Shown here piece by piece: positions 1 to 7,039 of a stretch of DNA of 8,116 nt. Below the pieces are notes generated by a model, which was not told where the DNA came from, ran no database searches, and saw only the letters and a program-made list of their open reading frames with translations. Position numbers and translations under genes: made by a program. Position 1 is the stretch's first letter, and each line of letters opens with the position of its first letter. The DNA comes from Hyphomicrobiaceae bacterium (GTDB lineage Bacteria > Pseudomonadota > Alphaproteobacteria > Rhizobiales > Hyphomicrobiaceae), in NCBI GenBank assembly GCA_013214245.1, contig JABSQE010000178.1, forward strand, positions 1-8,116. Reading direction: 5' to 3'.

Positions 1-198
1 CATGACTATTTAAGTGTAGCAGGAGCTGGCTTTTCAATTGCACCTTATTTTACTCAATCAGCCTGGTTCCGCTTCCATAATCGTGCGGAAGGCATACAAA
101 ATCTTTATCTTGTAGGTGCTGGCACCCATCCAGGCGCTGGATTGCCTGGTGTGTTATGTTCCGCCAAAGTAATCGATAGGCTGATTAATGATGCCTAA
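1..198 (+). CDS. crtI: Phytoene desaturase, CrtI type (C-terminal fragment)
   Basis: Only the last 65 codons are present; the gene begins left of the window and stops at TAA 196-198. CrtI is an FAD-dependent membrane-associated enzyme that introduces double bonds into phytoene in carotenoid synthesis. The fragment carries the family's C-terminal signature: a TQSAWFR stretch, an HNR motif, NLYLVGAGTHPGAGLPGV (the conserved C-terminal FAD-contacting segment) and then SAK. One oddity is FRFHNR where relatives usually have FRPHNR, a Pro-to-Phe change beside the conserved HNR. No stop or frameshift occurs in the visible part, so the gene looks functional. A related amine oxidase-type desaturase (CrtN, CrtD or a hopanoid-pathway HpnE) cannot be fully excluded from the C-terminus alone, but the motif spacing fits CrtI best. 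Confidence 0.87.
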   Translation, partial: HDYLSVAGAGFSIAPYFTQSAWFRFHNRAEGIQNLYLVGAGTHPGAGLPGVLCSAKVIDRLINDA

Positions 199-537
199 AA
201 TTGGGCCACGACCGTAGCAGGTTAGTAATATCTGTTTAAACATACACGATTAAGAGTATTAACCAATCAGGGATGCAATAAGAGTTCTTAGAATAAATGC
301 TGAATCTAGAGTACAACTCAATCTACTCAAACTTAATAGTTGCCGAATGCTTAGTAACATGCAAATTCTGACAAATCTTACGCATTTAAATTACATGGTT
401 GCGCATCATATTTTTACTATGGTATGTTGTTTAGCTACTACAGGCAGTAACAGGATAACGTAATACATCACTTGTGTATAAAATTATTAAAGATATCTAC
501 TCAAAGTGTAATTGTATTTATTACAGAGCATCGATGC
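199..537. other. Gene-free AT-rich gap between crtI and the YfgM-like gene
   Basis: This 339-base stretch holds no convincing gene. All frames are broken by frequent stops. A 9-codon reading frame (ATG at 192-194, stop 216-218) overlaps the crtI stop and may be chance or the relic of a following gene. A weak promoter-like pair, TTGCGC at 399-404 and TATGTT at 423-428 with an 18-base spacer, could serve the downstream YfgM-like gene but matches consensus poorly. A 5-bp inverted repeat ATACA/TGTAT (463-467 and 475-479) is too short to interpret. No crtB is recognisable here, although crtB often neighbours crtI. Confidence 0.6.
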
Positions 538-1254
538 ATGATAAACAAACATAACAGTTTTTTGCGCGAGATCCATAAAGAAGTTCGACGTGAGAAAATT
601 GTCACGTTTTGGAATAAATACGCGAAATTTATAATAGCAGTTTTCACATCTTTAGCCATATTTTATTTTGTTTGGAGCTACCAATTTAACTCACAAAATG
701 TATCAATAGCTAACACAGGTGCACAATTTTCAGAAATAATGCAATTTCTTGCTGAAGGCAAACAAGCAGAGGCAGCTCTAGGTTTTGAACAAATAGTTGA
801 GGAAGGTTCTGGTGGTTATGTCCAACTTTCACTTCTCCGGCTTGCGGCACATGCGCGGAGAAACAATCGACCGAATCAAGCTATGCAATATTACCAACAG
901 ATTAGTTCAGATGCATCAACAGACACAATAATTCGTGATTTTGCTAAATTACAGCTTGTTAACTTAAAACATGGCATGAATGACTGGGACAAAACAAAGA
1001 TTAGTCTACAAGAATTAATTAATAGTAATAGTCCTTGGAAATACATTGCACAAGAAACCCTAAGCCTTGAAGCTTACCGTGTTGGAGAATTTGAAGAAGC
1101 AAAGGAATTACTTGCGCAAATACTTGCGTCCAAGAATGTCTCCAAATTTTCACTGCAGCGTGCAAAAATTCTAATGAGACTAACATTGGGCAAGTTAAAA
1201 TCTTCGTCGCCTAAAGAGCGTACGGATGCGCTCGAAACAAACCACCAGCATTAA
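538..1254 (+). CDS. YfgM-like membrane-anchored tetratricopeptide-repeat protein
   Basis: The predicted protein of 238 residues has the YfgM/TPR_21 layout: a short charged cytoplasmic N-terminus containing FLREIHKEVRREK, a single membrane helix at about residues 31-48 (FIIAVFTSLAIFYFVWSY), then a helical periplasmic domain with TPR-like pairs. In the better-studied enterobacterial family, YfgM sits at the SecYEG translocon and helps pass secreted proteins to periplasmic chaperones; that role is transferred here by similarity. I chose the ATG at 538 because the conserved N-terminus starts just after it. An in-frame TTG at 472 would add 22 residues of unlike character. The gene lies 20 bases before bamB, a conserved pairing in Proteobacteria, so the two are probably co-transcribed. 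The C-terminal 20 residues are polar and look like a variable tail. Confidence 0.82.
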   Translation: MINKHNSFLREIHKEVRREKIVTFWNKYAKFIIAVFTSLAIFYFVWSYQFNSQNVSIANTGAQFSEIMQFLAEGKQAEAALGFEQIVEEGSGGYVQLSLLRLAAHARRNNRPNQAMQYYQQISSDASTDTIIRDFAKLQLVNLKHGMNDWDKTKISLQELINSNSPWKYIAQETLSLEAYRVGEFEEAKELLAQILASKNVSKFSLQRAKILMRLTLGKLKSSSPKERTDALETNHQH

Positions 1255-1274
1255 TAGATATCTAGAGAATAACG

Positions 1275-2624
1275 TTGAAGCCTAAACTAAATATTTCTAA
1301 GATTTTATTTACAGCATCGGTCCGCTTTATTAGCTCTGCCTTAGTACCCACTGCTTTGTTAGGGTGCTCCATTGGCTTATCAGGATTGAATTCTTTCGAT
1401 ACTTGGACTACAGAAACAGATTTAGAGCTCAATAAGAGCCGTACTTCTATCGTACAGAAAAAAAAAGTTGCTAATGGAGAATTGTCATCTTCACCAGTAA
1501 TCTTACCTAAAATGTTTCGCAACGTATCGTGGTCTCAGCCGGGTGGAACACCCAACAACGCTCCTGGCCATTTACATCTCTCTTCAGAAGTAGATAAGAT
1601 CTGGTCAGCGAGCATTGGTTCAGGTTCGTCATCATCTGGCCGTTTAACAGCGAGTCCTCTTGTTGCTGGTGGTCGCATTTACACGTTGGACTCAAGAGCC
1701 AACGTTAGAGTTTTTTCTGCCTTAAGCGGCGACCGTCTTTGGGACGCAAATTTAACACCAGATAGCGAGAATTCTAAAGAAGGATTTGGTGGAGGCCTTG
1801 CTTTTGATTCCGATCGCTTGTACGTTGCTACGGGCTTTGGTCAATTAATAGCGCTTGACCCTGCTAATGGCGAACAACTTTGGGAAAAAGGGCTTGGCAC
1901 TCCAATAAGATCTTCTCCAACTGCTTCAAACAATAAGGTGTTTGTAACAGCCACGGACGGACGATTTTTTGCTATTAGCGGTGATGATGGTGAAAATTTA
2001 TGGAGTTACCGAGGCTATAGCAGCACAACACAAATTAGTTCAAATCCTAGTCCAGCAGTGAACAACGATGTAGTTGTCACACCGTATCCAAACGGTGATC
2101 TGGTTGCGATCCAAATTTCATCAGGTATACCGCTTTGGACAGAAAATCTATCCCTTACAAGCGGGATAACTCCTTTTACCTCAATGAGAGACTCCACGCG
2201 ACCAGTAATACTAGGTGGTATAGTGTTTGCTAATAGTTATGGCGGCCGGATGATTGCAACTAGGCAAAATACAGGCGAGCGACTTTGGTCTAAGAATCTT
2301 GCGTGTATGCAACCATCATGGGTTACCGAAAATAATATTTTTGTTATAGACCTTACGGGAAAACTTAGCGCTTTTGTTCGCAGAAATGGTAAGCTGGTAT
2401 GGACGGTTCAATTGCCGAATGCTAATACTTGGAGTGGTCCTGTTCTCGCGGGAAATAAGCTTTGGCTTACCTCTGACAGCGGCAAGCTTCTGAGCGCTGA
2501 TGCGAGAACAGGTAAAGTAGTACAACAGCTTACAATAGGTACACCAATTTTTATTGCCCCTGTTGTAGCTGACAGTATGTTGTATGTACTTAGTGACACA
2601 GCACAGCTTATCGCTTATCGCTAA
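1275..2624 (+). CDS. bamB: Outer membrane assembly lipoprotein BamB (beta-propeller)
   Basis: BamB is the beta-propeller lipoprotein of the BAM complex, which folds beta-barrel proteins into the outer membrane. The 449-residue product begins with a lipoprotein signal: basic N-terminus, hydrophobic stretch and lipobox LLGC with the acceptor Cys at residue 31. Ser follows that Cys and not Asp, consistent with sorting to the outer membrane. The body has repeated propeller strands of the PQQ-like type, with G-x-x-LW signatures centred on Trp156, 203, 243, 288, 338 and 376. The start must be a non-ATG codon: the TTG at 1275 is preceded by a short GAGA (1265-1268), and the first ATG lies far inside, beyond the lipobox. 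It follows the YfgM-like gene by 20 bases, and der comes next, the usual alphaproteobacterial order. Length is normal and no disruption is seen. Confidence 0.92.
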   Translation: MKPKLNISKILFTASVRFISSALVPTALLGCSIGLSGLNSFDTWTTETDLELNKSRTSIVQKKKVANGELSSSPVILPKMFRNVSWSQPGGTPNNAPGHLHLSSEVDKIWSASIGSGSSSSGRLTASPLVAGGRIYTLDSRANVRVFSALSGDRLWDANLTPDSENSKEGFGGGLAFDSDRLYVATGFGQLIALDPANGEQLWEKGLGTPIRSSPTASNNKVFVTATDGRFFAISGDDGENLWSYRGYSSTTQISSNPSPAVNNDVVVTPYPNGDLVAIQISSGIPLWTENLSLTSGITPFTSMRDSTRPVILGGIVFANSYGGRMIATRQNTGERLWSKNLACMQPSWVTENNIFVIDLTGKLSAFVRRNGKLVWTVQLPNANTWSGPVLAGNKLWLTSDSGKLLSADARTGKVVQQLTIGTPIFIAPVVADSMLYVLSDTAQLIAYR

Positions 2625-2933
2625 AATGTAGCTAGTATCGATGATCTTTACATAAGTATTCACAACTTAAATTTCTAGATAAATCTAGCTTTCTCTTGAG
2701 TACTTTGACTTTATCTTAAGAAGATATAACTTATAAAAAACGAGCTAATTTCACTCAGACATAATATAAATCTATAAATATTATGTGCTGCTAAGACTGC
2801 AACATTCAAAACAGACCTTGTGACTTCTACTATCTCAAATCCAAATTTATAATAAATCATGCTTATGAATTGGATTGTGACCAACTTGAGTTACAAGTAT
2901 AATTAATTATCAAAAGCCACTAGCGATTCAAAA
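2625..2933. other. AT-rich gap between bamB and der
   Basis: No gene is visible in these 309 bases; stops are dense on both strands. A minus-strand open frame that enters it from within bamB has no family resemblance and mostly shadows bamB. The right end carries a promoter-like pair (2875-2903) that would drive der. A weak 5-bp inverted repeat ATGTA/TACAT (2626-2630 and 2649-2653) just after the bamB stop has no T-tract and is not a convincing terminator. bamB and der are commonly close together in relatives, so the gap is larger than expected. Confidence 0.6.
2875..2903 (+). promoter_or_regulatory. Putative sigma70-type promoter for der
   Basis: A perfect -10 hexamer TATAAT (2898-2903) lies exactly 17 bases after TTGTGA (2875-2880), which matches the -35 consensus TTGACA at four of six positions. 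Transcription would start near 2910, leaving a leader of about two dozen bases before the der ATG. The AT-rich background makes TATAAT by chance fairly likely. The ideal spacing and position just ahead of a gene cut off from its usual operon partner raise the odds that it is real. Confidence 0.48.
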
Positions 2934-4340
2934 ATGCTTGAACAACCTGCTATAGCCATTATAGGCCGTCCTAATGTTGGAAAATCTACACTATTTAATA
3001 GATTGACTAGAAAACGCTCAGCGTTAGTATCAAATATACCTGGCTTAACACGTGATAGGCGCGTGGGTGATGCGAATATTGCAGGCCATGTGGTTAAGTT
3101 AATTGATACAGCTGGTCTGGAAAGGGTTAAAGTTGATTCAATATCAACACGAATGTTCGAACAGAGCAAACACGCACTACTTGAAGCTGATCTTATTTTG
3201 TTTATGATCGATGCCCGCACTGGAATAATGCCCTATGATATTCAATTAGCCAATTTCACTCGTTGCGCTAACAAACCTTCAGTTTTAGTGGTCAACAAAT
3301 GCGAGGGTCAATTTTACATCAATGATTTTTATGAGGCCTTTGAACTCGGCTTAGGCAACCCAATCGCCATTTCGGCGGAACACAGCATAGGTATTAACAA
3401 ATTGCATATTGATCTTTTAGCAGGGCTAGGCTTAAAGCCTTCTCAAAATCATTTAAAGAAATCTAAATTTCAAAATCGTGAATTAGAAAACAAGACTTCA
3501 ACCGCTGATAACGCGAAGTTATTGAAACGCACCACCAGAATTGCTATTATAGGTCGACCCAATGCTGGTAAATCTACATTAGTTAATACCCTGCTTGGTG
3601 AAGAACGCATGATCACCGGTCCAGAACCTGGTCTAACACGAGATTCTATAGCTTCTGATTTTAATTGGCAGGGAAGGCACCTCCTGTTATTTGATACAGC
3701 TGGCCTCAGACGAAAATCACGCATTCAACAAGTCTCTGAAAAGTTATCTTCTGACGACAGTATGCGTGCAATTCGATTTGCTGAGGTAGTTATTTTAATA
3801 GTAGATGCAGAAATTCCACTAGAACATCAAGACCTTGCTATTGCTGACCATGTGATTAAGGAAGGTCGAGCTTTAGTTATCGCTATCAACAAGTGGGATA
3901 CGATTAATAACAAGCATATTGTACAAAAAAAAATACATAATATTATCAAATCTAGGATGACACAAGTAGAAGGTGTACCCGTAATTTTTATTTCAGCCCT
4001 TGCAGAGAGTGGTCTTGATCAACTTATGAATGCAACTCTGGCTGTACACGATATCTGGAATCAACGTATCGGTACATCTAACCTTAATCGTTGGCTACAG
4101 GAAGCTTTGATTCAGCACACACCGCCATTATCCCGTGGTCGTAGAATTCGTTTACGCTACGTTACTCAGCCATCAGCACGACCACCTACGTTCATAATTT
4201 TTTGCTCTCAACCAGAAGAACTACCGAAAACATACAAGAAATACCTGCTGAATAATTTACGTGCAACATTCAATCTTCCCGGTACTCCGATCCGTTTAAA
4301 CATACGTAAGGGCGATAATCCGTATGCAAAGTCTAAATAG
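2934..4340 (+). CDS. der: Ribosome biogenesis GTPase Der (EngA)
   Basis: Der is a double-GTPase protein needed for maturation of the 50S ribosomal subunit. The 468-residue product has two G domains and a C-terminal KH-like domain. Domain 1 shows the P-loop GRPNVGKS (residues 11-18), PGLTRDRR switch I, DTAG (58-61), NKCEG in the G4 position (from 121; the Glu-containing NKCE form is usual for this domain) and SAE. Domain 2 shows GRPNAGKS (207-214), PGLTRDS, DTAG (from 254), NKWD (319-322) and SAL. The tail from about residue 375 has the KH-type pattern, including RLRYVTQ, PPTFIIF and a final GTPIRLNIRKG. The linker between the domains, about 30 residues, is Lys/Asn-rich. The ATG at 2934 leaves a normal short N-terminus, although no clear Shine-Dalgarno precedes it. 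All key motifs are intact. Confidence 0.97.
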   Translation: MLEQPAIAIIGRPNVGKSTLFNRLTRKRSALVSNIPGLTRDRRVGDANIAGHVVKLIDTAGLERVKVDSISTRMFEQSKHALLEADLILFMIDARTGIMPYDIQLANFTRCANKPSVLVVNKCEGQFYINDFYEAFELGLGNPIAISAEHSIGINKLHIDLLAGLGLKPSQNHLKKSKFQNRELENKTSTADNAKLLKRTTRIAIIGRPNAGKSTLVNTLLGEERMITGPEPGLTRDSIASDFNWQGRHLLLFDTAGLRRKSRIQQVSEKLSSDDSMRAIRFAEVVILIVDAEIPLEHQDLAIADHVIKEGRALVIAINKWDTINNKHIVQKKIHNIIKSRMTQVEGVPVIFISALAESGLDQLMNATLAVHDIWNQRIGTSNLNRWLQEALIQHTPPLSRGRRIRLRYVTQPSARPPTFIIFCSQPEELPKTYKKYLLNNLRATFNLPGTPIRLNIRKGDNPYAKSK

Positions 4341-4893
4341 GCATACACCTTTTTGTAGTAGAAGAAGTGTATTAGAAAACTAAGAACTTATATAAGATTC
4401 TAAAATAAAACACATAACACTTTTAAATACAAAACAGTTTATAATAATTCTCTGAGAGTATTGTGGATAATTTTCGGGCACTTTGTATTTATCTTTATTT
4501 TTTTCTATAGCTTAGCTTATATTGCGTAATCTAAGTACACATTAAGACACAAAATTTAATAATTTGAATTTCAGCATATAGCTTGACCAAAGTTAACTAA
4601 GTGTACCCACTCAATTACACTGCGTAACTAAAGCACATACTCAGCAACTGCATGTTATCAAAGAAGCATGCTATTATACTTTTAGGATTAATAACTGACG
4701 CAGTCTATCCTTATAGCTCTTTAAAGAATTGGAGTGTTACAGGACTTCATTAATATTGTAGGCTATTTAATAACTGATAAGTAAATCTTGGCTACCTCAA
4801 CAAACAGTACGGTGAGTTTGGATCCAAGACTAGTATAAAAAATGAACTAATAGTACCATTTTCTTAAATGTTTGGGGTGTGTTGAATCAAGCA
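4341..4893. other. Long gene-free gap between der and holC
   Basis: This 553-base stretch is the largest gap in the window. Apart from the hairpin after der I see no gene, tRNA or repeat of substance; all frames are closed by frequent stops. In many alphaproteobacteria holC follows pepA (leucyl aminopeptidase), but no PepA-like sequence is recognisable here. A TATAAA at 4834-4839 could be a -10 element for holC, but the bases 17 upstream (GGTGAG, 4811-4816) are a poor -35. A 5-bp stem GCATG/CATGC (4650-4654 and 4667-4671) is too weak to call. Confidence 0.55.
4343..4372 (+). terminator. Hairpin immediately after der, possible 3' end of the transcript
   Basis: Two bases after the der stop, ATACAC (4343-4348) pairs with GTGTAT (4367-4372). 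After one C/A mismatch, the stem continues for five more pairs (two of them G-U) closed by the six-base loop GTAGTA. Position and fold suit an mRNA 3'-end structure. No U-tract follows, so it is not a canonical rho-independent terminator and may only stabilise the message. Confidence 0.33.
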
Positions 4894-5346
4894 ATGACGG
4901 AAGTTCTATTCTACGATCTAAAATATCAGTCATTAGATTGCGTTTTACCTAATCTATTAGAAAAATCCATTTCACGAGGTTGGAATGTTGTCGTTCAAGC
5001 AGATCATGACGAACGTGTGGATTGGCTTAATAGATTGCTCTGGACATATCGCGACGACAGTTTTTTACCACATGGAAGCTTAAAAGACGGTTATGCTTCC
5101 AAACAACCTATTTATCTGACCTCAAAGTACAATGAAAATCCAAACAATGCTAAAGTTAGGTTTATAATTGAAGGTGCTCAATTAGAAAGCTACATAGGGT
5201 ATGAGCGCATTGTCCATTTATTCGATGGACACATTAATGAGTCACTAGAAGCAGCTCGAGCCTCATGGAAAAAAGCCACTATAGCAAATTGTTACGTGAC
5301 ATATTGGCAACGAACTAAAACTGGAAAGTGGGAGCGTAAAGCTTAA
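4894..5346 (+). CDS. holC: DNA polymerase III subunit chi (HolC)
   Basis: HolC is the chi subunit of the DNA polymerase III holoenzyme; with psi it tethers the clamp loader to single-strand binding protein at the fork. The 150-residue product has the alphaproteobacterial HolC pattern: MTEVLFYDL at the N-terminus, LLEKSISRGWNVVVQ, then LWTYRDDSFLPHG, which is the most diagnostic block, followed by QPIYLT, a hydrophobic strand, ERIVHLFDG and the terminal YWQRTKTGKWERKA. The ATG at 4894 matches the family N-terminus. The in-frame GTG and TTG at 4879 and 4882 would add only five residues. No strong ribosome binding site is evident. The gene stands alone between long gaps, without its usual pepA neighbour, and converges on nuoD. 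Length and motifs are normal. Confidence 0.93.
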   Translation: MTEVLFYDLKYQSLDCVLPNLLEKSISRGWNVVVQADHDERVDWLNRLLWTYRDDSFLPHGSLKDGYASKQPIYLTSKYNENPNNAKVRFIIEGAQLESYIGYERIVHLFDGHINESLEAARASWKKATIANCYVTYWQRTKTGKWERKA

Positions 5347-5366
5347 AGTATAAAAACGCTAATATC

Positions 5367-5381
5367 AGATTTTTTAAATCT
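5367..5381 (+). terminator. Small AU hairpin after holC, weak terminator candidate
   Basis: AGATTT (5367-5372) and AAATCT (5376-5381) form a six-base-pair stem with a TTT loop 20 bases beyond the holC stop. The stem is nearly all A-U and no T-run follows, so termination here would be inefficient. The background is AT-rich enough to give such a match by chance. Confidence 0.2.
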
Positions 5382-5661
5382 CTAATTACTAAACATATCA
5401 ATCTGAATTAAATACTAATAAAGCATATAGATGCATTAATAAGTTTATAAAGAAATTTATAATATATAAGTGTAAATTCTAATCGTGATATTAATACTAT
5501 TTAATCTGGTAGGGTTCTTATCAAGCTATAAGTAAGGCAATCTATCAAATAAATGTTCAATCAATGTATTTTTCAGTAAAACACTTTTTGTACAATACTA
5601 AATGCGATAATACTATCGTTTAATTTAAAACTAAAAAGTGATGTATTACAACCCATAAGGA

Positions 5662-5699
5662 TAAGAAAAAGTGCGATACGGTGTGTGCACTATATCGCA
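5662..5699 (-). terminator. Probable rho-independent terminator after nuoD
   Basis: Read on the minus strand, TGCGATA pairs with TATCGCA (arms at 5693-5699 and 5672-5678) around a 14-base loop that can form three further pairs. The stem is followed at once by CTTTTTCTT (5671-5663). The hairpin lies about 80 bases past the nuoD stop, where the end of a nuoBCD transcript would be expected if nuoE is not part of it. The T-run of five is short but adequate for an AT-rich genome. Confidence 0.5.
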
Positions 5700-5780
5700 T
5701 TAAAATTGTGTTTTCTTCCACATTGCTATGAATGCACTAGCACTTAAAGCTTCACGGTCAAAACTAAACGGTACTAACTT

Positions 5781-6968
5781 TTAGCGATCTATTTCCCCAA
5801 AGACTATATCAAGCGATCCTAGTATGGCGCTGACATCAGCAAGCATGTGACCGCGATTCATAAAATCCATAGCTGCGAGATGAGTAAAACCAGGTGCACG
5901 TATCTTACACCGATAAGGCTTATTAGAACCATCAGCAATTAAATACACGCCAAATTCTCCTTTTGGCGCCTCAACGCATGCGTAAACCTCACCAGCTGGA
6001 ACATGAACGCCTTCCGTGTAAAGTTTAAAATGATGGATTAGCGCTTCCATTGAGCGCTTCATTTCTCCGCGTTTAGGCGGAACAACTTTTCGGTTGGATG
6101 ATGAAATAGCACCACGCTCTTCAGCTAGAAGTTTACTGCAACATTGCCGCATTATCTTTAAAGACTCTCGCATCTCCTGCATGCGAATCAAATAACGATC
6201 GTAGCAATCACCATTTTTACCGATTGGAATATTAAATTCCAACTCGTCATAACACTCATAAGGCTGCGATCTGCGTAAATCCCAAGCTGCACCAGATCCA
6301 CGAACCATCACGCCTGAAAAACCATATTTAAAGCAATCATCAAGTGATACCACTCCAATATCTACATTACGTTGTTTAAATATTCGGTTATGCGTAAGTA
6401 ATCCTTCAATATCGTCTAATACCTGCTCATGTGTTTCGCAGAATCCGGCTATGTCCTCAACTAATTTATCTGGTAAATCTTGATGCACGCCTCCAATACG
6501 AAAATATTTTGCGTGCATTCGAGAGCCGGATGCACGTTCATAAAATGCCATTAATTTTTCACGCTCTTCAAAACCCCAAAGAGGCGGGGTTAGTGCACCG
6601 ACATCGAGAGCTTGAGTAGTAATATTCAGCAAGTGAGATAATATACGACCAATCTCACAATATAGGACACGAATAAGCTGAGCACGCCTCGGTACTTCTA
6701 AATCTAAAAGGCGCTCTGTAGCGATGCAGAAGGCATGTTCTTGATTCATGGGGGCGACATAGTCCAGGCGGTCAAAATAACCAATAGCCTGTAAATATGT
6801 TTTATGCTCAATAAGTTTTTCCGTGCCACGATGTAATAAGCCAATGTGTGGATCAACACGCTCTACAACCTCGCCATCTAGTTCCAGGACGAGTCGCAAG
6901 ACACCGTGTGCAGCAGGATGCTGGGGTCCAAAGTTTATGTTGAATTGGCGAATGTCTTTCTCAGCCAT
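5781..6968 (-). CDS. nuoD: NADH-quinone oxidoreductase subunit D (NuoD, 49-kDa subunit)
   Basis: NuoD lies in the peripheral arm of complex I, next to NuoB, and forms most of the quinone-binding pocket. The 395-residue product is full length for a free-standing alphaproteobacterial or mitochondrial-type NuoD. The N-terminus has FGPQHPAAHG with the quinone-site His21, then HIGLLHRGTEK and YFDRLDYV with Tyr70. The spacing of 49 residues between that His and Tyr equals that of the bovine His59/Tyr108 pair. Later blocks include ALTPPLWGFEERE, MRGSGAAWDLRR and the invariant end DIVFGEIDR. The ATG at 6966-6968 fits the family start. Upstream nuoC lies 172 bases away, more than usual, with a promoter-like element between. 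Downstream there is no nuoE, only a terminator-like hairpin. No disruption is seen. Confidence 0.97.
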   Translation of the reverse strand: MAEKDIRQFNINFGPQHPAAHGVLRLVLELDGEVVERVDPHIGLLHRGTEKLIEHKTYLQAIGYFDRLDYVAPMNQEHAFCIATERLLDLEVPRRAQLIRVLYCEIGRILSHLLNITTQALDVGALTPPLWGFEEREKLMAFYERASGSRMHAKYFRIGGVHQDLPDKLVEDIAGFCETHEQVLDDIEGLLTHNRIFKQRNVDIGVVSLDDCFKYGFSGVMVRGSGAAWDLRRSQPYECYDELEFNIPIGKNGDCYDRYLIRMQEMRESLKIMRQCCSKLLAEERGAISSSNRKVVPPKRGEMKRSMEALIHHFKLYTEGVHVPAGEVYACVEAPKGEFGVYLIADGSNKPYRCKIRAPGFTHLAAMDFMNRGHMLADVSAILGSLDIVFGEIDR

Positions 6969-7009
6969 AAAATCTTACCATATAGTTTGCGCTGCAGTTT
7001 GACTATAGT

Positions 7010-7039
7010 GCTATAAGTTGTGCTTAACATACAAGTCAA
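7010..7039 (-). promoter_or_regulatory. Putative internal promoter ahead of nuoD
   Basis: On the minus strand, TTGACT (7039-7034), five of six to the -35 consensus, is followed after 18 bases by TATAGC (7015-7010), four of six to the -10 consensus. A start near 7003 would leave a leader of roughly 35 bases before the nuoD ATG. It sits in the unusually wide nuoC-nuoD gap, where an internal promoter would make sense. The -10 is mediocre and the call rests on sequence match only. Confidence 0.36.

Larger units (their letters stand above)
5347..5780. other. Very AT-rich convergent gap between holC and nuoD
   Basis: These 434 bases separate two converging genes and carry no gene that I can support. 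Base composition is extreme: 5401-5460 has only 10 G or C in 60. Three hairpins are visible. AGATTT-TTT-AAATCT (5367-5381) lies just after holC. CGATA/TATCG (5605-5609 and 5614-5618) lies in the middle. A stronger TGCGATA/TATCGCA stem (5672-5699) is called separately as a nuo terminator. Complex I gene nuoE, normally next after nuoD, is not recognisable on the minus strand, and the space is too short for a complete copy. Confidence 0.6.

Noticed and set aside
472..537. N-terminal extension of the YfgM-like protein from a TTG
   Set aside because: The added 22 residues include hydrophobic segments unlike the family's short charged N-terminus; the ATG at 538 fits better.
1262..1695. Minus-strand open frames opposite the start of bamB
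   Set aside because: They are antisense to a well-supported lipoprotein gene, have no recognisable domain, and no ribosome site or promoter supports them.
2316..2663. Minus-strand 115-codon frame overlapping the bamB 3' end
   Set aside because: It is almost wholly antisense to conserved propeller sequence and its translation has no family features.
2903..3220. Minus-strand 105-codon frame opposite the Der N-terminus
   Set aside because: It is the mirror of the conserved G-domain codons, and its composition is explained by the Der reading frame.
4524..4640. Imperfect direct repeat beginning TGCGTAA in the der-holC gap (near 4524 and 4621)
   Set aside because: Only the first seven bases match exactly and the rest diverges; in such AT-rich sequence this is expected by chance.
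199..5780. tRNA genes, CRISPR arrays or insertion sequences in the gaps
   Set aside because: I saw no TTCGA-type T-loop with matching stems, no regularly spaced repeats, and no transposase-like frame or terminal inverted repeats.
6431..6619. Plus-strand 62-codon frame inside nuoD
   Set aside because: It is a shadow of the conserved NuoD coding strand with no independent support.
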